64,000 bases of DNA from Sandaracinaceae bacterium. GTDB lineage: Bacteria; Myxococcota_A; Polyangia; Polyangiales; Houyiibacteriaceae. The notes under the pieces were generated by a model. That model saw nothing but the letters and a program-made list of their open reading frames with translations. It ran no database searches and was not told the origin of the DNA. This document shows, in pieces, positions 40,446 to 47,856 of the stretch. The position numbers and the translations under genes were made by a program. Each line of letters starts with the position of its first letter. Position 1 is the first letter of the stretch. Location of the stretch: positions 54,658 through 118,657 of the forward strand of contig JADJJE010000027.1 of assembly GCA_016706685.1 (NCBI GenBank), written 5' to 3'.

Positions 40446-41357
40446 CTAGCGCCGGGCGGGCGCGGCCTCTGCGGCGTGCACGTCTTCGATGCCACCATCC
40501 AGGTTGCGTGCGGCTCCGGTGATGGCGGCGCGCAGGGCGGCCTCCAGCATCTGTTGGCGCTGCCGCTCGGTGTTGTGGACGTTCACGTTGGCGCGCACGC
40601 TTGCGTTGCTGGTGTCCACCGCGCGGATCATGAGACCCGGGTCGTTGGTGATGGCCAGCTGCACCTCGGCGCGCACCGTGGCGACGTTGTTCTCCACCGT
40701 GTAGGTGAGCGTTGTCACCGCCACCTCGAGGCGCAGGAAGACCACGCCGTCCGGGGCCCGCAGCACGGCGTCGGGCGAGTGGTCGTCGGGGCGCGGAGGC
40801 ACCGCCGTGTGGACCTCGGTGCGGGAGAGCGACGTGAGCATGCGGGCGGACTCGGCGCGCACGAACTCGGTGGTCTCGCGCGGCTGGACCACGCCGTCGG
40901 CCACGCTGATGCCTCCCACACGGACGCGCGCGCGCGGGGTGGAGTCTCCCGACAGGCGGGCGATGGCGTGGCCCACCTGAGCGCGCACGTAGGCCACCGC
41001 GTCGGGGCGCAGGCGCCGCAGCGCGGCCAGGGTGCGGGCGTCACCCACGGTGCCGAGGGACCTTGCAGCCGCCGCGCGGATCTCCGGGTCGCGGTCGCGC
41101 AGCGCGCGCTCGAGGGCGCGGCGCGCGCGGGCGTCGTTCGCTTGGCCGAGCGCTTGCGCCGCAGCGACTCGCTCTGCGCTGGTGGCGCGCCGGTTGCCGA
41201 GCGTGCGGGTCAGCGCGGCCACGTCTGGCGCGGGCGGGGTCTCCTCGATGGCCATGAGCGCGGACGCGGGGGAGGAGATCGTGGCCACGCTGGGAAAGAG
41301 CAGCGCGAACAGCAGCGACCAGCGAGCAACGGGGGAGCACCAGGAACGAGAGCGCAT
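40446..41357 (-). CDS. Secreted HEAT-repeat protein
   Basis: 303 residues with a signal peptide (LLFALLFPSVATISSPASA). Residues 45-130 are HEAT/PBS-type helix pairs (SAERVAAAQALGQANDARAR, EIRAAAARSLGTVGD, YVRAQVGHAIARL). The second half is a separate beta-rich domain of unknown family (ARVRVGGISVADGVV, VVFLRLEVAVTTLTYTVENN). Probably periplasmic; no catalytic residues recognised. A second HEAT protein, a lipoprotein, lies at 20126. Confidence 0.7.
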   Translation of the reverse strand: MRSRSWCSPVARWSLLFALLFPSVATISSPASALMAIEETPPAPDVAALTRTLGNRRATSAERVAAAQALGQANDARARRALERALRDRDPEIRAAAARSLGTVGDARTLAALRRLRPDAVAYVRAQVGHAIARLSGDSTPRARVRVGGISVADGVVQPRETTEFVRAESARMLTSLSRTEVHTAVPPRPDDHSPDAVLRAPDGVVFLRLEVAVTTLTYTVENNVATVRAEVQLAITNDPGLMIRAVDTSNASVRANVNVHNTERQRQQMLEAALRAAITGAARNLDGGIEDVHAAEAAPARR

Positions 41358-41427
41358 CAGGAGTACCTCGGGGGGAGAGCCACGGATGGAGACACGATAC
41401 TCGCAGACGCAGCCCGCGGGAGCGGAT

Positions 41428-41703
41428 TCATGAGCGCGCGAAAACCCACGCGGCGATCCCGGTCAGCAGCACCAGCTGGATCAGGCTGAGCACGAATGCC
41501 GCGCGCAGCCGGTTGGCCTGCGGTGGAAGGGCCGGGTCTCCCTCCGGCGCAGGCAGCGCGAAGACCAGCACGATGAGCGGATTGCAGAACAGCCCGAGCG
41601 CGCCCCAGTACGGACCGCGCCCCGCGCGGACGGCCACTTCCACGCACGTCCAGCACCACAGGAAGAGCAGGGCGAAGACGCACGGGAGCTCGACGATAGG
41701 CAT
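41428..41703 (-). CDS. Small two-helix membrane protein, unknown
   Basis: 91 residues from ATG 41703 (103 if an upstream start at 41739 is used). Hydrophobic segments: VFALLFLWCWTCVEVAV, GLFCNPLIVLVFAL and AFVLSLIQLVLLTGIAAWVF. It is Trp/Cys-rich in the first helix. No homologue is recognised; position and composition alone support it. Confidence 0.5.
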   Translation of the reverse strand: MPIVELPCVFALLFLWCWTCVEVAVRAGRGPYWGALGLFCNPLIVLVFALPAPEGDPALPPQANRLRAAFVLSLIQLVLLTGIAAWVFARS

Positions 41704-41742
41704 TCGCGGGAGGATGGTGCCGACGAGCGCGCGGGCCAACCC

Positions 41743-41771
41743 TTGACGACCCCGGTGACGGCTGTTAGGAA
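41743..41771 (+). promoter_or_regulatory. Candidate sigma-70 promoter of the tRNA operon
   Basis: TTGACG (41743-41748), a 17 bp spacer and TAGGAA (41766-41771), ending 17 bp before tRNA-Lys. The -35 match is good and the -10 only fair. Confidence 0.5.
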
Positions 41772-41788
41772 CCCGTCGCCTCGAGAAG

Positions 41789-41861
41789 GGGTCGTTAGCT
41801 CAGTCGGTAGAGCAGCGGACTTTTAATCCGACGGTCGCGGGTTCAACCCCCGCACGACCCA
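41789..41861 (+). tRNA. tRNA-Lys (anticodon UUU)
   Basis: A 73-base cloverleaf. The acceptor GGGTCGT pairs with ACGACCC, the D loop is AGCTCAGTCGGTAGAGC, the anticodon loop CTTTTAA gives TTT, and the T arm GCGGGTTCAACCCCCGC is canonical. The discriminator is A; the CCA end is not encoded. Confidence 0.97.
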
Positions 41862-41863
41862 CC

Positions 41864-41891
41864 GGTTTTCCCTCCTCTGGGGCAGAAAACC
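41864..41891 (+). repeat. Hairpin in the tRNA spacer
   Basis: GGTTTTC (41864-41870) and GAAAACC (41885-41891) form a perfect 7 bp stem between the two tRNAs, a possible processing signal in the dicistronic precursor. Confidence 0.5.
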
Positions 41892-41894
41892 TCA

Positions 41895-41967
41895 GTCCCC
41901 ATCGTCTAGTGGCCCAGGACACTGGCTTTTCACGCCTGTAACGCGGGTTCAAACCCCGCTGGGGACA
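41895..41967 (+). tRNA. tRNA-Glu (anticodon UUC)
   Basis: A 73-base cloverleaf. The acceptor GTCCCCA pairs with TGGGGAC, the anticodon loop CTTTTCA gives TTC, and the T arm GCGGGTTCAAACCCCGC is canonical. CCA is not encoded. It lies 33 bp after tRNA-Lys. Confidence 0.97.
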
Positions 41968-41973
41968 CCGAAG

Positions 41974-42009
41974 CCCTGCTCAGCTCACGCTGCGCAGGGT
42001 TTTCCTTTT
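41974..42009 (+). terminator. Terminator of the tRNA operon
   Basis: CCCTGC (41974-41979) pairs with GCAGGG (41994-41999), with inner AGC/GCT pairing, followed by TTTTCCTTTT. It starts 7 bases after tRNA-Glu. Confidence 0.8.
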
Positions 42010-42015
42010 CGGGGG

Positions 42016-43320
42016 TCACAGCACCTGCAGGCGGCGCCGGAGCGTGCTGGTGGCGTGCAGGCCACCGTCCTCCGGGCGCGCCATGGCGGCGGTCTCGAGC
42101 GAAATGCCGGCCAGGGTGGGCGCGTCGCGCGGAGGGATGTCCTCCACGCGGATCTCGAAGCGGCCGTGGTCGAAGGGCTTCCCCGTGGCGGCTTCCACGC
42201 GCACCAGGCGCTCGTGCTTGCCCTCGGCCTCGAAGGTGAGCGCGCGGTGGATGCACAGCGGGTTGTCGCCGGGCTGGCCCAGCCACGCGTGCGCCGTGTA
42301 GCTGCAGCCGCCGCGGCAGGGCTCGGCGTAGTAGCAGGTGCGGCAGAAGCCCGAGAGGGCCTCGACGCCTCGGTCGGCCAGGCGCCGCAGGGGCTCGCGC
42401 GTGAGGATCTCGCGCAGCGGCGTGACGCGCAGGTCGCCGCCCGCATAGGCGTCCGTGGGGAGTGACGGGCAGCCCTTGAGCGTGCCGTCGGCCTCGATGC
42501 CCAGCGTGTACTCGCCGGCGCCGCAGCGCGTGAAGTGGGCGCCCTCGGCGCCGCGCGAGCGGATCCACTCTTCGTACGGGCCGAAGTAGCCCACGTTGTT
42601 GCCCGGCCGCAGGCGCACACCACGCGGCTCGAGCACGGTCTCCTGGATCCACGCGAGCAGCGGGAAGAGGTCCAGCAGGTCCAGCGGCTGCAACATGAGG
42701 TCCGCGCGGTCGGCGGCGTTGCCCAGCGGCACGGTGAGCTGCACGCGCCAGTCGGTGGCGCCCAGCTCCGCCACCAAGCGCGCGAGCGCGGGTAGCTCGG
42801 GCAGGGAGAGCCGGTTGACCTGCGTGTTGACCGAGAGGTGGATGCGAGAGGCCGCGACGCGGCGCGCGGCGGCCACCGCGGCGTCGAAGGCCCCACGGCG
42901 TCCGCGCTGCGCGTCGTGGGTCTGGCCGAGGCCATCGATGGAGATGCTCATGGCGCGGATGCCGGCGTCCTCCGCGGCGCTCACCACCTGGTCGTCGAGA
43001 CCGAAGCCCCCCGTGGTGACGCCCACCACCATGCCGTGCGCAACGAGGGCGCGCGCGATCACCAGCCAGTCGGGCCGCAGGTAGGCCTCGCCGCCGATGA
43101 GCGTGACCTCGCGCACCTGCGCATCCGCCAGCTGCTGCACCACGTCGAGGGCCTGCTCGGCGCTGAGCTCGCCGCTGCGCGCGGCGCCAGCGCGGCTCCC
43201 GCAGTGCCGGCAGCTGAGGTCGCACGCGAGCGTGAGCTCCCACACCGCATAGACCGGGTGCGGCGCGGCGAGGTCGTCGTCCCGGAGGTGGCGCGTGGTG
43301 CTCGGCGGGCGGCGGCTCAG
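42016..43320 (-). CDS. Radical SAM/SPASM protein
   Basis: A protein of about 434 residues if it begins at CTG 43320, which overlaps the upstream stop as CTGA; the first ordinary start, GTG 43245, would remove the conserved region just before AVWELTLACD. The SAM cluster motif is C-D-L-S-C-R-H-C (Cx3Cx2C). TLIGGEAYLRPD and SISIDGLGQTHD match the following conserved blocks. A C-terminal Cys-rich SPASM-type region (CGAGEY, LKGCPSL, FCRTCYYAEPCRGGC) should hold auxiliary clusters. This architecture resembles PqqE-like and peptide-modifying maturases. The upstream Ala-rich zinc-ribbon protein is the obvious candidate partner. The reaction is unknown. Confidence 0.85.
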   Translation of the reverse strand: MSRRPPSTTRHLRDDDLAAPHPVYAVWELTLACDLSCRHCGSRAGAARSGELSAEQALDVVQQLADAQVREVTLIGGEAYLRPDWLVIARALVAHGMVVGVTTGGFGLDDQVVSAAEDAGIRAMSISIDGLGQTHDAQRGRRGAFDAAVAAARRVAASRIHLSVNTQVNRLSLPELPALARLVAELGATDWRVQLTVPLGNAADRADLMLQPLDLLDLFPLLAWIQETVLEPRGVRLRPGNNVGYFGPYEEWIRSRGAEGAHFTRCGAGEYTLGIEADGTLKGCPSLPTDAYAGGDLRVTPLREILTREPLRRLADRGVEALSGFCRTCYYAEPCRGGCSYTAHAWLGQPGDNPLCIHRALTFEAEGKHERLVRVEAATGKPFDHGRFEIRVEDIPPRDAPTLAGISLETAAMARPEDGGLHATSTLRRRLQVL

Positions 43321-43850
43321 AAGTCGAGCCCGTAGGTGACCGCAGGAGCACGATCCGGCCCCATCGGCGTGTACTCGGCGTCCCCGGGAGCGCGCCGGCG
43401 CCGAGCCCGTGGCTGCGCCTCTTCGGCGGCGGCTGCGGCGGCCGCGGCAGCCTCTCTGGCCTGCGCTTCGGCGGCCGCTGCGGCTTCTGCGGCAGCGGCT
43501 TGGGCGGCGGCCTCTTCGATGGCGCGGGCGCGCACGAGCGCCTCTTCGGCAGCGCGCGCTTCGGCTTCGGCGGCGAGGCGCCGGCTCTCCTCCTGCTGTG
43601 CCGCCGCTTGCTGCTCGGCCTGCACGCGCGCCTGCTCCTCCGCGGCCGAAGGGCCACAGGCCCCCAGCCCCATGAGCGAAGCGGCCACCATCCCGCCGCG
43701 GATTCCGAAGCGCGGGGCCGCACCCGTGGTGCAGAACGGGCAGCGGCGGTCGCGCGGCGTGTTCCCCGCCACCACGTGTCGCCGGCAGCTGGGGCAGCGC
43801 GTGAGCCCATCGGCGGTCTTGGTCAACAGGGTGTCGTCGGGCCGCTTCAT
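43317..43850 (-). CDS. Zinc-ribbon, Ala-rich protein coupled to the radical SAM gene
   Basis: 177 residues. The N-terminal zinc ribbon has C19, C22, C37, C40 (CPSC, CPFC). A hydrophobic stretch ends in an internal lipobox-like sequence GLGACGPS (C65). Then comes a long Ala/Glu/Gln/Arg coiled coil (about 68-150). The C-terminus is basic then ends DRAPAVTYGLDF. The lipobox is far from the N-terminus, which is odd for an ordinary lipoprotein. Its stop overlaps the likely start of the radical SAM gene, suggesting joint function. It could be the substrate of the maturase; alternatives are an independent envelope protein. Confidence 0.65.
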   Translation of the reverse strand: MKRPDDTLLTKTADGLTRCPSCRRHVVAGNTPRDRRCPFCTTGAAPRFGIRGGMVAASLMGLGACGPSAAEEQARVQAEQQAAAQQEESRRLAAEAEARAAEEALVRARAIEEAAAQAAAAEAAAAAEAQAREAAAAAAAAAEEAQPRARRRRAPGDAEYTPMGPDRAPAVTYGLDF

Positions 43851-43896
43851 GCGCCGAGCGTAGGCCGGTGTGCCCTCGCGGTTCAAGGCCCCTCCC

Positions 43897-44892
43897 TCAG
43901 CGAGGCGCAGCGCCAGCCTGCCCGAGGTGCTGCTCGAGGAAGCGGTCGTGGTCCTTCCAACACGCGACCGCCGCGGGGCGCGAGCGGAGCGCATGGAACG
44001 CGTGCGGCTCGCCTTCATAGGTGCGCAGCTCGGCCGCCACGCTGCGCTGGTCGAGGGCCGCCTTCAGCCGCACGCTGTCGTCCAGCAAGAGGTCACCCGT
44101 GCCACAGAAGATGAAGAAGGGCGGCAGGGGCCGCGTGGGCGCATGCCGCTCCACCAGCACCACCGGGTCGGCCAGCACACGCTCGCCCGCCGAGAGCCCC
44201 ACGGTGCCCAGGTACGCCAGCTCCATGGCCTTTGCGATACCCGGCACGAAGCGGCCGGGAGGCTGGCCACCGTCCCGAAAGAAGCGCGCCATGTCGCTCA
44301 CTTGGTAGACGCCGCAGCCCGCCAGCACCGCGTTGATGGCCGGCCCATCGCGGCGGATGTCCTGCGCCCAAGGCAGGTCCAGCTCGTAGCCGTGCGCGAG
44401 GGCCGTGGACGTGATCAGGTTGGCGCCGGCCGACTCGCCTGCCAGCGTGACCTGCTCCCCGCTGGCGCCGTACTCGCTGGCCCGGCGTCGCACGTACAGC
44501 AGCGCGGCGGCCACGTCCTCGCACGCCGCCGGATAGGGGTTCCGCGGCGCGAGGCGGTAGTTGATGTTGAACACCGTGAAGCCACGCCGCGCGAACGCGA
44601 CCGCCAGCCCGATGTGCGTGTCTTTCGAGCAGGCCGAGAAGCCGCCCCCGTGCACGTAGATCAGCGCGCGCTGCTCGGGTGGAGCGTCCGAGAGGCGAAA
44701 GACGTCCAGCCGGTGCGCGGGCAGTCCGGTCCCCACGTAGTCCACGTCTTCCCAGATGGTGAGCCCCTCACGCCTGCGGCGCGCGTGCGGCATGTTGCGC
44801 GTCAGCTTGGGGACTGCGTGCAGGGCGTCCACGACGGCGCGGCCGAGTGCGGCGCGACCTCGGGTGGCGATGACCTTGGGGATGCGCGGCAT
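43897..44892 (-). CDS. Alpha/beta hydrolase (HSL-family esterase)
   Basis: A 331-residue esterase/lipase of the hormone-sensitive lipase family. HGGGFS (81-86) forms the oxyanion hole, GESAGA holds the nucleophile S154, GTGDLLLDDS supplies the acid and GEPHAFHAL the histidine of the triad. Short-chain ester hydrolysis is expected. No signal peptide. It is 46 bp from the zinc-ribbon gene on the same strand. Confidence 0.92.
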   Translation of the reverse strand: MPRIPKVIATRGRAALGRAVVDALHAVPKLTRNMPHARRRREGLTIWEDVDYVGTGLPAHRLDVFRLSDAPPEQRALIYVHGGGFSACSKDTHIGLAVAFARRGFTVFNINYRLAPRNPYPAACEDVAAALLYVRRRASEYGASGEQVTLAGESAGANLITSTALAHGYELDLPWAQDIRRDGPAINAVLAGCGVYQVSDMARFFRDGGQPPGRFVPGIAKAMELAYLGTVGLSAGERVLADPVVLVERHAPTRPLPPFFIFCGTGDLLLDDSVRLKAALDQRSVAAELRTYEGEPHAFHALRSRPAAVACWKDHDRFLEQHLGQAGAAPR

Positions 44893-44914
44893 GGGAGCGC
44901 GAGAGCATAAACGC

Positions 44915-44947
44915 AGAGAGCCCGCCGAGCGAATCGACGGGCTCTCT
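44915..44947 (-). terminator. Terminator-like hairpin
   Basis: AGAGAGCCCG (44915-44924) and CGGGCTCTCT (44938-44947) form a perfect 10 bp stem. It lies just past the 3' end of the lipoprotein gene ending at 44983. The trailing bases on the minus strand (GCGTTTATG) make only a weak U-run. Confidence 0.65.
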
Positions 44948-44982
44948 TGCCGGGACTCGCGCCCCGCCTGACGGTCGGTGGA

Positions 44983-46020
44983 CTACATGCCCATGGGCAG
45001 GAGGCGCAGCTCGGAGATGGCGAGGTATGCACCACCATGGTTGGCGCTGATGGTCACGCGCACGGTCGAGACCGGGCCGTTGGACGTGATGGGCACGTTG
45101 GTGATGCTCTCCTGCGCCAGCGACCCCACGCCGCCGCCAGCCGGTGCCCCCGTGGGCCCCAGCAGCTCGATGAGCACGTCACGCGCGCCGCTGGTGGCGT
45201 AGCTGCCGAGGTGTGTGTCGAAGCTCAGGCCACCGATGAGCGTGGGCTGCGCCAGCATGAGCGTCATCTGCACCGGGTAGGTGGGGCTCATGGGCGTGTA
45301 CCACTGCGTGGCCGCGTTGCCGTCGTTCAGGTTGGCGGCGCGGTAGCTCGCGCTCCACTCCGGCAGCCCGGGAGCCACGGTGTAGGGCAGGCCGGCGCCC
45401 GCGACGGGAGGCGGCATGGGGGGCGGCATGGGGGGCGGCATCACCAGGCCACCGGCCACAGCCGCCGGCGCGGGGGCTTGGCCCGTGCCCGGAGCCGGAC
45501 GCAGCGTGAAGTCGGCAATGCCCAAGTAGGCGCCGCCGTGGTTGGAGCGCATGGTCAGGCGAATCTGGCTGGGGACCACCGGCGGCGTCACCGCGATGGA
45601 GTTGACCGCGCCCTGGTTGAGCGTGAACGCCATGCTGCGCGGCGGCTGGCCGTCGGCCGTCATGATGTCGATCTGCACCTCACGCGCACCCGAGGTGTTG
45701 TACCCGCCGAGCGTGGTGTCGATGTCGATGCCGCCCACGGGGGAGGGCGCCAGCGGCGTGAGCGTGGCCATCACCGGGAAGGTGGGCGACATGGGCGTGT
45801 ACCACTGCGTGGTGGGGTTGGCGTCGGTCATGCCCGTGGCGCGGTAGCTGGCGCTCCACTCGGGCAGGCCCGGCTCCACGCGATAGGCGATGCCAGGGAC
45901 GATGGGGGCAGCGGGGGGGGTGGGAGCCGATGGCGAACCGTTGCCGCAGCCAGCCAGTGCTGCGATGGCGGTGGCGGTCATCCACGTGTCCCGGACTCGG
46001 CTCTTGCGAGTGAACATCAT
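44983..46020 (-). CDS. Lipoprotein with two tandem discoidin-like domains
   Basis: 345 residues from ATG 46020 (AAAGGG upstream). The lipobox is L-A-G-C (C25). Two homologous domains follow, each opening with a near-identical block: PGLPEWSASYRA, then TQWYTPMSPT, then hydrophobic strands and SNHGGAYLGIADF or ANHGGAYLAISEL. They are separated by a Pro/Met linker (MPPPMPPPMPPP). The W-x-x-Y and terminal HGGAYL-x-I pattern resembles F5/8 type C (discoidin) carbohydrate-binding folds. It probably binds polysaccharide on the cell surface; the family call is tentative. Confidence 0.65.
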   Translation of the reverse strand: MMFTRKSRVRDTWMTATAIAALAGCGNGSPSAPTPPAAPIVPGIAYRVEPGLPEWSASYRATGMTDANPTTQWYTPMSPTFPVMATLTPLAPSPVGGIDIDTTLGGYNTSGAREVQIDIMTADGQPPRSMAFTLNQGAVNSIAVTPPVVPSQIRLTMRSNHGGAYLGIADFTLRPAPGTGQAPAPAAVAGGLVMPPPMPPPMPPPVAGAGLPYTVAPGLPEWSASYRAANLNDGNAATQWYTPMSPTYPVQMTLMLAQPTLIGGLSFDTHLGSYATSGARDVLIELLGPTGAPAGGGVGSLAQESITNVPITSNGPVSTVRVTISANHGGAYLAISELRLLPMGM

Positions 46021-46201
46021 TCTGTACATCCCTTTCACCCCCACTGTTGGGTGTTGTTGCACGCGTGTGTGTCGCGGCGGTGAGAAGCTACCACCGCGGA
46101 GATCCTACGCGCAACGACGGACACGATTCCCTGGGAAACTTCCGTCCAAGGTGTCGTATGCTCCTCTGTCGTTGCGTCACTCTCAACTTTCAGGAGGTGT
46201 C

Positions 46202-47440
46202 ATGGGTCTATTCGATATGTTTGGTGCGGGCGGTGGGGCGCTGCAGATCCAGGTCATGGGGCAAGCGACCTCGGGCGGGACGCTGACGGGCAACTTGGTG
46301 TTCACGGGGGGCAAGCGCGCTCAGAACGTCACCAACATCGCGATTCGGATGAGCATGGACCAGCGCAGCATGCAGATGACGCCGCAGGGGCCGCAGCAGC
46401 GCACCGACTCGCGCGACATCGTGCCGCGCATCGTGGTGACGCAGACGTTCACGAGCACGCCCGGGCAGCCCTCCACCTTCCCGTTTCAGATGACCATCCC
46501 CGGTGGGTTGCCGAGCACCACGCAGGGCGTGGTCACGTACCACTTGCGCGCTTCTGCAGACATCGACAACGAGCCTGATCCGGGTGCGTCGCAGGAGATT
46601 CAGGTGATGGGCACCGGGCCCGCGGTGGCGCAGGGGATGCCGGGGCAGATGATGCCTGGACAGGGGATGCCGGGGCAGATGATGCCGGGGCAGATGATGC
46701 CCGGACAGGGCATGCCGGGGCAGATGATGCCGGGGCAGATGATGCCTGGACAGGGCATGCCGGGGCAGATGATGCCGGGCCAGATGCCCGGTCAGGGCAT
46801 GCCTGGGCAGATGATGCCGGGCATGGCGGGTGTGGCTGGCATGGTCGCGGGAGTCGCGGGCATGGCGGGCATGGCTCAGGGCATGGCGCCCGGGATGGCG
46901 CAGGGCATGGCGCCCGGGATGGGTCAGGGCATGGCGCCCGGTATGGCACCGCAGCAGCTGGCCATCGGCACGCGCGTGATGGCCATCTGGACCGATGGCC
47001 AGTACCACCCTGCGCGCATCCAGTTCGCGCAGAACGGCGTCTATTACGTGGACTGGGAAGAGGCGCACCTGGGTCAGACCAGCCCTGTGTATCCGCAGCA
47101 GCTGCAGATTCATCCGCAGCAGCACGCGGCCGCGCCGGTGGCAGCCTACGCCGCGCAGCCCGCCCCCGTGCAGAAGGCCGTGGACCCCTACGCGCAGCAA
47201 GCCGCGAAGCACGACCCGTACGCCGCCAAGGGCGGTGTGGACCCGTACGCTGCCAAGGGCGTGGCCCCCGGTGGTGCCGTGGCCGTGGGCGCCGCCGTCA
47301 TGGCGCAGCACCCCTCCAACCAGCAGTGGTATCCCGGTCGCGTCGCGTCGGTGCAGAACGGCATGATCGGCGTGGACTGGGACGACCCGGCGATGGGTGC
47401 GTCCAGCTGGGTGATGCCAGCGGCTGTGCAGCCCCGCTGA
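46202..47440 (+). CDS. Arrestin-like domain/MPGQ-repeat/tudor-like protein
   Basis: 412 residues, with a strong AGGAGGT ribosome site before ATG 46202. Residues 10-140 resemble a sporulation-control (Spo0M)/arrestin-like beta sandwich (IQVMGQATSGGTLTGNLVF, FPFQMTIPGGLPSTTQG). Residues about 145-260 are an almost pure repeat of M-P-G-Q-G/M units. Then come two SH3/tudor-like modules (IGTRVMAIWTDGQYHPARI with YYVDWEE; VGAAVMAQHPSNQQWYPGRV with IGVDWDD), joined by an Ala/Gln/Tyr-rich linker. No signal peptide. The function is unknown; the repeat may phase-separate or act as a flexible scaffold. Confidence 0.7.
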   Translation: MGLFDMFGAGGGALQIQVMGQATSGGTLTGNLVFTGGKRAQNVTNIAIRMSMDQRSMQMTPQGPQQRTDSRDIVPRIVVTQTFTSTPGQPSTFPFQMTIPGGLPSTTQGVVTYHLRASADIDNEPDPGASQEIQVMGTGPAVAQGMPGQMMPGQGMPGQMMPGQMMPGQGMPGQMMPGQMMPGQGMPGQMMPGQMPGQGMPGQMMPGMAGVAGMVAGVAGMAGMAQGMAPGMAQGMAPGMGQGMAPGMAPQQLAIGTRVMAIWTDGQYHPARIQFAQNGVYYVDWEEAHLGQTSPVYPQQLQIHPQQHAAAPVAAYAAQPAPVQKAVDPYAQQAAKHDPYAAKGGVDPYAAKGVAPGGAVAVGAAVMAQHPSNQQWYPGRVASVQNGMIGVDWDDPAMGASSWVMPAAVQPR

Positions 47441-47456
47441 CGACCAAGGGCGAGGA

Positions 47457-47485
47457 GGCGCTGTAGCAAAAGCTCTACACGCGCC
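47457..47485 (+). terminator. Hairpin after the MPGQ-repeat gene
   Basis: GGCGC-TGTAGC, loop AAAA, GCT-CTACA-C-GCGCC, 17 bases past the stop. The stem is good but the T-run is missing, so terminator activity is uncertain. Confidence 0.4.
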
Positions 47486-47577
47486 GGGGGAGGGTCGGGC
47501 CACCCGGCTCGGTAGAATGGAGACGAACCCAGCGGCGCTGCAAGGCGCCGCGCTTCGTTTCAGGAGTCACCCGACAC

Positions 47578-47856
47578 ATGCGCACTTCCTTCGCTCTGCT
47601 TGCCACCGTCATCTCCCTGCTCGGCCTCACGACCACGGCCTCTGCGGACTGCTTCGGCTTTCGTGAGAAGAACGCCGTGGTCTGTGTCCCGGGCTCCGAC
47701 AACGCGGCGCGCCGTCGCGCCGAGAGCGTGTGCGAGGAAGCCACCGGCTCCGAGTGCGCCATCAGTGGCGTGGTGGGCAGCACGTGCCAGGAGAGCAGCA
47801 GCCGGCAGTGCTACGACGAGAACGGCGACCGCAACCGGCGCCTGACGGGCTACTGA
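47578..47856 (+). CDS. Small secreted cysteine-containing protein
   Basis: 92 residues with a clear signal peptide (FALLATVISLLGLTTTASA, cleavage before DCFGF). The mature 68 residues have six cysteines in evenly spaced pairs and many charged residues, consistent with a disulfide-stabilised periplasmic or secreted protein. No family recognised. Its 3' end overlaps the convergent GST gene by 7 bp. Confidence 0.65.
   Translation: MRTSFALLATVISLLGLTTTASADCFGFREKNAVVCVPGSDNAARRRAESVCEEATGSECAISGVVGSTCQESSSRQCYDENGDRNRRLTGY

Noticed and set aside
46633..46800. CRISPR-like regular repeat
   Set aside because: The DNA repeat is in frame and encodes the MPGQ tract; there are no unique spacers and no cas genes.
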